Shown here: positions 42,413 to 49,135 of the stretch, one piece after another | Numbering within the stretch: the first letter of the stretch is position 1 | How the letters are laid out: each line of letters starts with the position of its first letter | Assembly (NCBI GenBank): GCA_033344775.1 | Contig: JAWPMT010000007.1 | Location: 677,843-741,842, forward strand | From: Cytophagales bacterium | GTDB taxonomy: Bacteria; Bacteroidota; Bacteroidia; Cytophagales; Cyclobacteriaceae | Length of the DNA stretch: 64,000 nucleotides | Reading direction: 5' to 3' | Position numbers and translations under genes: made by a program | The notes under the pieces: generated by a model | What the model saw: the letters and a program-made list of their open reading frames with translations, nothing else | What the model was told of the DNA's origin: nothing | Databases searched by the model: none

Positions 42413-43882
42413 ATGAGACCTATATCATCAATAATGAAAAGCATCCTTGGTATGCTATTTTTCCTGATGCTCCATGTAGTGCAGGGACAGGAGTATCCAA
42501 AGGGTATCCTACCCGGAGTAGATCCAGATTATGATAATCTGCCGGAGAAAGCGGTACTCACGCGAAATTTCTATGACAGTAATCCTTCTGCTTATTCACT
42601 GAAGCGGTACGCCCCTTATCCAGGAAGTCAATCTCCTTATGGCACCTGCACCGGTTGGGCGGTAGCCTACACCGCAAGGACGATCCTGGAAGCTCAAAAG
42701 AACGGTTGGACCAATCGCGATTACATTACTGAAAATGCTTTTTCACCTTTGTACCAATACAGGGTCAATTCTGATAATTCCAATTGTCGAGGGGCTTTTA
42801 CCTCAGAGGTCGTGGCTAGTTTGAAAAATGTAGGTTCCGTACCTATGAAGAGCTTTACGTTTTCGGGAGGTGATGAATTATGTCCTACGGTTCCTGTACC
42901 ATCTGCTAACCATAACATTGCAGAACTCTACAAAATTGAAGAGTATACGCGCCTATGGTCGAGCGGGGCCTCTGCAGAACAGAAAATTCAACGTACAAAA
43001 ACCAGTATTGCCTCTGGTAACCCGGTAGTCATTTCTGCCAATTGTCCTTCTTCCATGTCCCGACTAACTTCAGAAGGACTTTGGGATCCGACCGAAGACC
43101 CTGATGATAATCACGGCGGACATGCGATCTGCGTAGTGAGTTATGATGATTTCAAATTTGGAGGAGCTTTTGAAGTACAGAATAGTTGGGGAACAAATTA
43201 TGGACTTGGAGGATACTTCTGGGTGAAATACGAGGATTATGCAGAATGGATCTATCAGGCTTTTGAGTTAGTGCAGTTCCTGCCGCCTGAGCCTGTAGAA
43301 CCTATTTTGGCCGGAAGTTTACGAATGTTTGATCTGGACGATCAGCAGGACCTGGAGGTAACATTGGCGGCCAAAAACAGGAATTGGAATTGGTATCGTG
43401 AAGAAAATGATGAAGAACTCTATACCTATAAGGTAAACGCGAATCTCCTTTCGGGTAGTGAGATGCGGATGTACATCGAAAGTGAGCAATCAGCCTTCGT
43501 TTATATGTTGGGAACTGGTGAAGTAGATCGGTCAGTTGCACAATTGTTTCCGGTAGATGGTATCAGCCCGGCACTTAATTATTTGAACAGTGAAATTGCA
43601 CTGCCTTCGGAAAATCATTATTTCAAAATGGACAATACGACAGGCAAAAACTATATCATCCTACTTTTTTCCAGAAACAAACTGAACATTGAATCGATCA
43701 AAGAGCGATTTGCCAATGCTTCAGGAAATGTTGGCAGGCGACTAAAGTCCGCTACCGAAGGCTTGTTGATGCCTTCGGAATATGTGGAGTTTGATTCTGA
43801 AGCAATCGGTTTTTCCGTCCAGCAAAATGATTCAGGTAAAAATGCATTTGCGATGATTGTTCAATTCAATCAGGTGGATTGA
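42413..43882 (+). CDS. Exported papain-family (C1) cysteine peptidase
   Basis: A protein of about 489 residues with a signal peptide (MKSILGMLFFLMLHVVQG; starts at 42413 or 42434 are both plausible). The papain triad is complete: Cys79 in GTCTGWAVAY, His237 in HGGHAICVVSY and Asn257 in EVQNSWGTNYG. The C-terminal 200 residues are a beta-rich domain with a GSLRMFDLDDQQ start that I do not recognise; a DUF4384-like role is possible. No inhibitory propeptide of the eukaryotic kind is evident. It follows the caspase-like gene closely and likely shares its transcript. Confidence 0.9.
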   Translation: MRPISSIMKSILGMLFFLMLHVVQGQEYPKGILPGVDPDYDNLPEKAVLTRNFYDSNPSAYSLKRYAPYPGSQSPYGTCTGWAVAYTARTILEAQKNGWTNRDYITENAFSPLYQYRVNSDNSNCRGAFTSEVVASLKNVGSVPMKSFTFSGGDELCPTVPVPSANHNIAELYKIEEYTRLWSSGASAEQKIQRTKTSIASGNPVVISANCPSSMSRLTSEGLWDPTEDPDDNHGGHAICVVSYDDFKFGGAFEVQNSWGTNYGLGGYFWVKYEDYAEWIYQAFELVQFLPPEPVEPILAGSLRMFDLDDQQDLEVTLAAKNRNWNWYREENDEELYTYKVNANLLSGSEMRMYIESEQSAFVYMLGTGEVDRSVAQLFPVDGISPALNYLNSEIALPSENHYFKMDNTTGKNYIILLFSRNKLNIESIKERFANASGNVGRRLKSATEGLLMPSEYVEFDSEAIGFSVQQNDSGKNAFAMIVQFNQVD

Positions 43883-44054
43883 CAATTGTCCATACTGGGT
43901 CAGGACAGACTACTGCTCTACTCCAGCACTTATATGTAGATTATACTTTGCTATTATTTTAAGGTATTGAGTCCCGTAGCAAATTTCCATGATTGTGAAA
44001 TGTGGTTTGGCTGTAGCATGTTTATTGGATTTGAAAACGGTAAATTAGATCATA

Positions 44055-44561
44055 CTATTTGATGGAGTCGCTAAGTGTACCGCTCATCGCTGCGGGGAAC
44101 GCCACAATAATGATTCTTTTCATGGCTAGTACATTGTCCGCTCCCCAGGGACACTTGTCTATCAACGTCAGAATAATCGCAACAATGGCCATGGAGATCA
44201 GGTAGGTACCCAATACACGTTTAACAAACTCAAACTGATGCCCTTTGAAAGCAATCCTATAAAAGTTGAAGTAAATAAAGATGGACGTGAGAATCAATGA
44301 AAACAGGGTGATACCTATGATGTTCGCATCCGGCAGTTGCTCCGCCAGTTGCCAGGCTTCTTCTGTGAATGAAACGGGGATGGCCAGTAAAGCGGAACCA
44401 ACGGAAACCTGGAAGATATCGCGTAGTTTGAACTCTACCATTAGAGGCCTGAGAACGTAGTTCAGTATTTCACCGGACTTATTGGCGACGGGAGTAACGC
44501 GGTGTAGATAGCCGCCAATTCTCTTGTCGGTAGAAGGTTTGATCTCAATCTTCTCTTCCAT
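44055..44561 (-). CDS. DUF2391-like integral membrane protein
   Basis: A 168-residue protein with four predicted membrane segments in the C-terminal 120 residues. The final segment, RIIIVAFPAAMSGTLSDS, resembles the closing motif of the DUF2391/TIGR02587 family, whose function is unknown. The N-terminal 50 residues are cytoplasmic and charged. The gene is divergent from the lipoprotein gene; no stress promoter copy faces it. Confidence 0.65.
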   Translation of the reverse strand: MEEKIEIKPSTDKRIGGYLHRVTPVANKSGEILNYVLRPLMVEFKLRDIFQVSVGSALLAIPVSFTEEAWQLAEQLPDANIIGITLFSLILTSIFIYFNFYRIAFKGHQFEFVKRVLGTYLISMAIVAIILTLIDKCPWGADNVLAMKRIIIVAFPAAMSGTLSDSIK

Positions 44562-44587
44562 CTCTTAAAATATTTTTCTTGTAAGAT

Positions 44588-44615
44588 GTGACTAAAATTC
44601 AATTCTTCAGTCTCA
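44588..44615 (+). promoter_or_regulatory. ECF-like stress promoter for the second lipoprotein gene
   Basis: GTGACTA (44588-44594), 14 bases, AGTCTCA (44609-44615). The -10 box ends eight bases before the ATG at 44624, implying an almost leaderless mRNA. Confidence 0.6.
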
Positions 44616-44623
44616 AGTGGGTA

Positions 44624-45274
44624 ATGAAAAAGTTTATACACTTTGCCTGGTTCGCCCTTTTATTAGTAGGGTGTACCAATGATCCTCCCAGGTTTATTGA
44701 GGATGCTGATTCTTTGGCTGGTTCTGAGATTACTCAGCCCGATGGCTATTTTGAACAATCACTGCAGCATTTCAGAAACGGAGACATGGCTTCAACACTT
44801 GAAAGTCTTGAGGATGCTATCTTTTTTCTGGTCACTGAAGCGGACAGTGAGGATACGGTGCATCAAGGGACCATGAATTTTGCTGTCGGTGAATTGGAGT
44901 CTTTGAAAGCCGTTATTGAAGAAGGGAGTATCATCCGGGATAAAGAATTGCTCTCTACTTTCTCCAGTGTGGATCGAACGATAGCCAGCTATCATCTCGG
45001 GTTTGTAGAAACCTATTACTGGAACGGGGGTGAAAACAAGGAAGGTTTGAATAAACTCCTGGCAGCAGTAATGAGGATTACTTATGCCGCACAATATCAA
45101 AATTATCCGCTTACCGAGGAGGAACAAGCCATTATTGCAAGTATTACTTCCTTGCTTGAAGAGGCGGAACGTTCGTCTCCTGAAATTTGGGAAGAAACCA
45201 ATGGGGTAGTTAAGCAATTCAAGAAGGCGCTTAAAAAACAACGCCAGGGTGGGGCGATAAAGCAACCTTCTTAA
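44624..45274 (+). CDS. Stress-controlled lipoprotein, helical repeat type (copy 2)
   Basis: About 216 residues with a lipoprotein signal MKKFIHFAWFALLLVGC, the Cys being the lipidation site. The all-helical mature part is a paralog of the lipoprotein at 24174-24851 over its full length. The function is unknown. An upstream in-frame GTG at 44588 lies inside the promoter and was rejected. The gene lies 73 bases before the ECF sigma gene, with an inverted repeat between. Confidence 0.82.
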   Translation: MKKFIHFAWFALLLVGCTNDPPRFIEDADSLAGSEITQPDGYFEQSLQHFRNGDMASTLESLEDAIFFLVTEADSEDTVHQGTMNFAVGELESLKAVIEEGSIIRDKELLSTFSSVDRTIASYHLGFVETYYWNGGENKEGLNKLLAAVMRITYAAQYQNYPLTEEEQAIIASITSLLEEAERSSPEIWEETNGVVKQFKKALKKQRQGGAIKQPS

Positions 45275-45310
45275 TCAAAAATGAAAAATTCACGCATTAG
45301 TAAATAAGGT

Positions 45311-45344
45311 CAATTGCCCGTAGCTTTATTGAGACGGGCAATTG
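45311..45344 (+). promoter_or_regulatory. Inverted repeat just before the ECF sigma start codon
   Basis: CAATTGCCCGT (45311-45321) and ACGGGCAATTG (45334-45344) are perfect complements separated by 12 bases. The 3' arm ends three bases before the sigma ATG at 45348, so in RNA the hairpin would occlude the ribosome site; in DNA it could be an operator. No T run follows, so it is not a normal terminator. Confidence 0.6.
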
Positions 45345-45347
45345 CTA

Positions 45348-45926
45348 ATGGAGCAGACATTGGACAGAAAAGAACTTAGGAAGTGCTCAGACGAGGAGCT
45401 CATAAGCCTGATTGTAGATCACAGTCGGGCTGATTTGTTTGAACTGATCTATGATCGGTATGCACGTAAGATCTATCAGAAGTGCCTGAGCTTTACGAAG
45501 GATGATTCAGAGGCGATGGATGTGGCTCATGATATTATCGTGAAGCTTTTTACGCAATTGACGAAATTCAGTGGCAAATCCAAGTTCTCTACCTGGGTGT
45601 ACAAGGTCACTTACAATTGCTGTGTAGACTACCAGGCACAGAAGAAAAAAAAGTTATCAATATCAGAGGAGTTGGCGCTCGAAGCTGGAAAATCGGAGCC
45701 TTCTGATGTTCCGGATGATAGCGAATTGATGGAGTTGAGTATCGATACACTTGAAGAATTGATGGAGCTTTTGACTCCAGCAGAAAAGTCAATCATTCTG
45801 ATGAAATACCAGGATGGCATGTCCATCAAGGAGATTGCTGTGCTCACTCAGGCTGGTGAGAGCTCCGTGAAAATGAAATTGAAAAGAACAAAAGCAAAGT
45901 TGATCGCGCTTTATGAAAAACGATGA
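45348..45926 (+). CDS. ECF-type RNA polymerase sigma factor
   Basis: A 192-residue sigma factor. Region 2 spans about 22-92 (ELIYDRYARKIYQKCLSFTK, then SKFSTWVYKVTYNCC with the -10 binding surface). Region 4 spans about 135-188 (LTPAEKSIILMKYQDGMSIK and a helix-turn-helix ending SSVKMKLKRTKAKL), which contacts the -35. No anti-sigma membrane gene of the FecR/RsiW type is adjacent. A TTG two codons earlier lies in the inverted repeat and was not chosen. It is paralogous to the left-edge sigma factor; either may read the repeated GTGACTT/CGTCTAA promoters. The gene overlaps the small acidic gene that follows by 14 bases. Confidence 0.93.
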   Translation: MEQTLDRKELRKCSDEELISLIVDHSRADLFELIYDRYARKIYQKCLSFTKDDSEAMDVAHDIIVKLFTQLTKFSGKSKFSTWVYKVTYNCCVDYQAQKKKKLSISEELALEAGKSEPSDVPDDSELMELSIDTLEELMELLTPAEKSIILMKYQDGMSIKEIAVLTQAGESSVKMKLKRTKAKLIALYEKR

Positions 45927-46107
45927 TGAAGAAAATCCTTTTGAACACCTGAATCAGGTTGAAAAGGTACCTGCAGATCTTAAGGAAGAAGTGATGAATA
46001 CCATTGAAAATGACCTGACAGATGATGAGGGTAACATAATGGAAGATGTGCCCGAAGAAGAGGTGTTCAAAGTGGTTCCGCCAACTGACGAGAAACCTAA
46101 GGATTAG
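45913..46107 (+). CDS. Small acidic protein overlapping the sigma gene
   Basis: A 64-residue, very acidic protein (MKNDDEENPFEHLNQVEKVP at the start, then VMNTIENDLTDDEGN). No named family is recognised. Its ATG lies inside the sigma factor gene in another frame, so translation is coupled. The acidic helix and location make a sigma-binding role, for example as an anti-sigma or adaptor, an attractive but untested idea. It resembles no known anti-sigma domain such as ZAS. Confidence 0.7.
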   Translation: MKNDDEENPFEHLNQVEKVPADLKEEVMNTIENDLTDDEGNIMEDVPEEEVFKVVPPTDEKPKD

Positions 46108-46146
46108 TTACCTCCCAGGGCATCAAAATAATAGTCGGTTGTTCGT

Positions 46147-46173
46147 GTGACTTTTCGAGATTTTGCCGTCTAA
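46147..46173 (+). promoter_or_regulatory. ECF-like stress promoter for the second PepSY-like acidic protein
   Basis: GTGACTT (46147-46153), 13 bases, CGTCTAA (46167-46173), an exact consensus match ending 19 bases before the ATG at 46193. Confidence 0.8.
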
Positions 46174-46192
46174 TATTCATCAAGTAAAAAAG

Positions 46193-46729
46193 ATGAAATC
46201 GCTTATTAAACTTACAGCACTTTCGTTGCTGATTGTGGCCTCCTCCTTGATGTGGACGAACGCCGCAGTATTGTCTAGCGTAACCGATGACAAGGTAAAA
46301 AACACCTTTAACCGGATGTTCCCAAAAGCAAAGAATGTAGTCTGGGAATCCAATGATGAGGGGAACCTGGTAGCGTATTTTGTGACCCGTGATGGTGACA
46401 AAGAGGTCCACTTTCAACCTGGAGGTGTTTGGTTGCACACTTGGACCTTAATCGAGGAATCAGACCTTTCAGAAGAGATCATCAACTATCTGGAAGATGA
46501 ATACAATGGAGCAACTATCTACGAAACAAAAGCATATGAGGACCCAGAGACCTCACTGGAGTACAGGGTAGTGCTTGCCATGGAAGAAGACCAGAAAGAA
46601 GAACTGACCTGGGAAGACGATGAAGAAGAGGTAATAGAAGTCAATGAAGAAAGTGATTGGCTAACTTACCTTGAGTTGACCTTCAACGGTGAATCAGAGC
46701 TGATCTCCGTGAAAAGAATAGAAGACTAA
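46193..46729 (+). CDS. Secreted PepSY-like protein with acidic tail
   Basis: About 178 residues from the ATG at 46193, with signal peptide MKSLIKLTALSLLIVASSLM. The PepSY-like unit begins VKNTFNRMFPKAKNVVWESN, with a second at LSEEIINYLEDEYNGATIYE, then an acidic tail (EDDEEEVIEVNEES). It is the closest relative of the protein at 19165-19665. The promoter position relative to the start is the same in both. The transcript is probably ended by the hairpins at 46756-46840. Confidence 0.86.
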   Translation: MKSLIKLTALSLLIVASSLMWTNAAVLSSVTDDKVKNTFNRMFPKAKNVVWESNDEGNLVAYFVTRDGDKEVHFQPGGVWLHTWTLIEESDLSEEIINYLEDEYNGATIYETKAYEDPETSLEYRVVLAMEEDQKEELTWEDDEEEVIEVNEESDWLTYLELTFNGESELISVKRIED

Positions 46730-46755
46730 TTTGTAGTTGTTTTTGAGTTTGACCC

Positions 46756-46792
46756 TGTAATGCCTCGCGGCACCCAACCCGAGGCCATTACA
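46756..46792 (+). other. Strong hairpin in the 3' UTR
   Basis: TGTAATG-CCTCG and CGAGG-CCATTACA form an almost perfect twelve-base stem with a single bulge, directly after the PepSY-like gene and before the terminator. It may stabilise the mRNA or be a small RNA element. Confidence 0.6.
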
Positions 46793-46806
46793 CCTTTAGT
46801 TGTTTG

Positions 46807-46840
46807 GCCCTGATTATGGTACTACCTGATCAGGGTTTTC
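46807..46840 (+). terminator. Intrinsic terminator after the PepSY-like gene
   Basis: CCCTGAT and ATCAGGG, 14 bases apart, followed by TTTTC. Confidence 0.75.
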
Positions 46841-46872
46841 TATTTCTCTCTGATTTTTTTCTAATTCAACCT

Positions 46873-46900
46873 GTGACTTTTTGTGGAATTCTCAGTCTAA
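46873..46900 (+). promoter_or_regulatory. ECF-like stress promoter with no adjacent protein gene
   Basis: GTGACTT (46873-46879), 14 bases, AGTCTAA (46894-46900). The next credible start codon is 294 bases away and behind a terminator. Confidence 0.7.
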
Positions 46901-46906
46901 TGATCA

Positions 46907-47152
46907 CTAAATCGATGAAGAAGTGTTTTTCTAAAGGGTTAGCAATTGGTTAGTGGAGCGGTAAACTACCAATTTGTGTACCCCGACAAGACAAGGTCGT
47001 GTGCATGCGACCTGTCTTTCATCCATACGAGTTGGACACCTCTTGCCTTTGAAGATTGAGATTTGGTTTAAAATACTCTTGGCCTAAGAGTGTCTACTCG
47101 ACAGCTGTTTTTCAGTTGTGCGGCCCTGATCCTGGTTGGTCAGGGTTTTTTA
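46907..47152 (+). ncRNA. Candidate stress-induced small RNA or mgtE leader
   Basis: A roughly 245-base stretch runs from the predicted start of the promoter at 46873-46900 to a strong intrinsic terminator at 47121-47152. The only frame I find near its start is a 12-codon one at 46915 (MKKCFSKGLAIG). GC-rich self-complementary segments occur in the middle (around 46985-47020, GACAAGACAAGGTCG with CGACCTGTC). It may be a trans-acting small RNA, or an attenuator that controls mgtE, whose ATG is 42 bases beyond the terminator. It does not look like the known M-box magnesium riboswitch. Confidence 0.5.
47121..47152 (+). terminator. Intrinsic terminator before mgtE
   Basis: CCCTGA (47124-47129) and TCAGGG (47140-47145) are followed by six T residues. 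The stem is close to that of the terminator at 46807-46840. Confidence 0.8.
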
Positions 47153-47194
47153 TGTAATCTCGACTAACTTTTGAGTGTCTTAATCCTGAACGCA

Positions 47195-48544
47195 ATGATC
47201 ATTGAAAAGCCCTGGGAAATCATCAAAGAACAACTTGTATCTCCTGATCCTGAAGTCATCAAGGAATTCCTGGAGGAAATGAGGTCAGAGGATGTTGCAG
47301 GAATAATAAGTCATCTGGAAAAAGAGGAACGGGTCCAGCTCCTACATGTCTTGAAACCGGAAGAGGCAGCGGAATTGATCGATGAGATTCCCTGGCAGCA
47401 AGCGGTTAAAATCCTGGAAGACATGGATGCTCAGGAAACTGCTGCGATCCTGCAGGAAATGCCCAGTGATGATCAGGCAGACTTTCTTGCGGAGTTTGAG
47501 ACTGCCAACCAAAATGCTGTCCTGGATGAATGGCAACCAGATGCGGTGGAGGAAGTCAAAAAACTCATTCAGTATGACGATCACTCTGCAGGTGGTTTGA
47601 TGATCACAGAATTTCTGGCTTTTGATGAATCTCTGACAGTCGGCGAAGTGGTCAAAAACCTGAGTGACCATGCTGAGAAGTATGAACGCTACAACCTGCA
47701 ATACATTTATGTGACTTCTCACGATAAGTTCGAGGGGGTTTTGCAGATGCGAGATCTCCTGTTGAGAAAACGGAGTACTCCGCTGACTGATATTGTGCTG
47801 CGGGATGCGATCACCGTGAATGATGACGATAACCTGGATGAATTGATTAGTTTCTTTGATACCCACGATTTTTATGGAGTGCCTGTTGTCAATCAAAAAC
47901 GAGACTTGTTGGGAGTGGTCTTACGGAAAGACTTACGTGAGGCAGAAACCGAACAAATCAACTACGAGCATTTGGAAACTCAGGGTATCGTTGGCGGGGA
48001 AGAGCTCAGGACGTTGCCAATACTTACGAGAGCCAAACGACGCTTGTCCTGGTTGAGCGTAAACATCTTACTAAACATTGCCGCAGCCAGTGTCATTGCT
48101 GTTTATCAGGATACGCTTTCAGCGGTTATTGCTCTGGCGGTGTTTCTGCCCATCATTTCTGATATGAGTGGCTGTTCGGGAAATCAGGCAGTGGCGGTTA
48201 GTTTACGTGAATTGTCCCTGGGGGTGATCAAGCCTTTCGAATTGGTCCGCGTACTTTGGCAAGAGGCTTCTGTCGGTCTGATCAATGGTCTGGTACTCGG
48301 CACGTTGATTGGATTGGCGGCCTGGATATGGAAGGGAAACATATATCTTGGATTGGTTGTGGGTGGGGCGCTAGGAATCAATACGCTCATTGCCGTATCT
48401 CTCGGAGGAGCTATACCATTGATCTTGAAGCGATTTAACGTGGACCCTGCACTGGCATCAGGTCCGTTGCTGACTACCATCACAGACATGCTGGGATTTT
48501 TCCTTGCATTGACATTTGCCAGTACGCTCATGCCTCATTTATAA
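47195..48544 (+). CDS. mgtE: MgtE-family magnesium transporter
   Basis: About 449 residues from the ATG at 47195; a TTG at 47171 is less likely. An N-terminal MgtE_N domain (superhelical, about 20-120, LKPEEAAELIDEIPWQQA), two CBS domains (about 130-250) and five membrane segments at the C-terminus (GLINGLVLGTLIGLAAWIW among them) fit the Mg2+-gated MgtE channel. The N-terminal and CBS domains close the pore when Mg2+ is high. No promoter of the stress type lies directly before it, but the 46873 promoter could read through the terminator. Confidence 0.95.
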   Translation: MIIEKPWEIIKEQLVSPDPEVIKEFLEEMRSEDVAGIISHLEKEERVQLLHVLKPEEAAELIDEIPWQQAVKILEDMDAQETAAILQEMPSDDQADFLAEFETANQNAVLDEWQPDAVEEVKKLIQYDDHSAGGLMITEFLAFDESLTVGEVVKNLSDHAEKYERYNLQYIYVTSHDKFEGVLQMRDLLLRKRSTPLTDIVLRDAITVNDDDNLDELISFFDTHDFYGVPVVNQKRDLLGVVLRKDLREAETEQINYEHLETQGIVGGEELRTLPILTRAKRRLSWLSVNILLNIAAASVIAVYQDTLSAVIALAVFLPIISDMSGCSGNQAVAVSLRELSLGVIKPFELVRVLWQEASVGLINGLVLGTLIGLAAWIWKGNIYLGLVVGGALGINTLIAVSLGGAIPLILKRFNVDPALASGPLLTTITDMLGFFLALTFASTLMPHL

Positions 48545-48572
48545 ATTCTTCAATTCACGCCTCTTTATTCAT

Positions 48573-48600
48573 GTGACTTTTAAGGCAAAGTCCGGTCTAA
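48573..48600 (+). promoter_or_regulatory. ECF-like stress promoter for the second 65-residue gene
   Basis: GTGACTT (48573-48579), 14 bases, GGTCTAA (48594-48600), ending only eight bases before the ATG at 48609. Confidence 0.65.
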
Positions 48601-48608
48601 TACTTGAA

Positions 48609-48806
48609 ATGAAAAAGCTAATTCAATCAAGTAGCAGTTCGCTTATCGAAAAGCTTACGGTAGAGATGAATGCCTTGATATCTGTTTTAAAGAACCCGAC
48701 ACTTCGGGTAAGCGATAGGCTAAAACGCCGATATTTTAATCGGCTTGACGCGATCAAAAACCTCAAGATCGTGCGTGCTTTTGAAGACCGAAATAGTGCC
48801 GAATAA
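48609..48806 (+). CDS. Small 65-residue protein, paralog of the protein at 4107
   Basis: A basic, helical, soluble protein of unknown function, of equal length and similar pattern to the small protein at 4107-4304 (MKKLIQSSSSSLIEKL against MKKINYDKRISSLLDKI). Both genes have their own stress promoter. The start leaves almost no leader. No terminator is obvious before the next promoter at 48835. Confidence 0.7.
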   Translation: MKKLIQSSSSSLIEKLTVEMNALISVLKNPTLRVSDRLKRRYFNRLDAIKNLKIVRAFEDRNSAE

Positions 48807-48834
48807 ATTCATCAAAAAAACTTCTCTTCCAGAT

Positions 48835-48862
48835 GTGACTTTTCATGAAATCTCAAGTCTAA
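48835..48862 (+). promoter_or_regulatory. ECF-like stress promoter for the three-gene small-protein operon
   Basis: GTGACTT (48835-48841), 14 bases, AGTCTAA (48856-48862), ending 18 bases before the ATG at 48881. Confidence 0.68.
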
Positions 48863-48880
48863 TAATCACCTAAATCTAAA

Positions 48881-49129
48881 ATGCGAATATCAATGAAGCA
48901 TTCGTACCTGGAATATTCGAAGCTGATCTTGTCCAAGGTGGCATTTGATCCAAGCTTGTTTTTGAAGGAGTACCAAAAATCATTGAAGTATTTGAACGAT
49001 ACTGAGCAATTGAAGCTCAATACATGGGTCATCAGTATGGGAGTTCGGTTTGACAGCAGTGTGAGATTCCCATCGATTGATCCAGGATTAGATAAGTTCG
49101 CCCAGATGCGACCTTCTAACCCAAACTGA
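48881..49129 (+). CDS. Small protein of unknown function, 82 residues
   Basis: A soluble protein with a long N-terminal helix (MKHSYLEYSKLILSKVAF, KEYQKSLKYLNDTEQL) and a Pro/Asp-rich C-terminus (PSIDPGLDKFAQMRPSN). I do not recognise a family. The ATG at 48881 or a second at 48893 could start it. It is followed six bases later by another small gene and then by a DUF2141 gene, forming a compact operon under one stress promoter. Confidence 0.7.
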   Translation: MRISMKHSYLEYSKLILSKVAFDPSLFLKEYQKSLKYLNDTEQLKLNTWVISMGVRFDSSVRFPSIDPGLDKFAQMRPSNPN

Positions 49130-49135
49130 GAAGAC

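Noticed and set aside
45311-45344. Inverted repeat before the sigma gene as a terminator of the lipoprotein gene
   Set aside because: It is not followed by a T run and it ends three bases before the sigma start codon.
46907-47152. M-box (ykoK) magnesium riboswitch before mgtE
   Set aside because: I see no resemblance to the conserved M-box core; only the location before mgtE and the terminator fit.
894-48862. The TGTGAC part of the repeated motif could be a half-site of a CRP/FNR-type regulator
   Set aside because: CRP-like sites need a TCACA arm about six bases away. Apart from the palindrome at 20947-20960, the second arm is missing, while a GTC-type -10 box occurs at a fixed distance.
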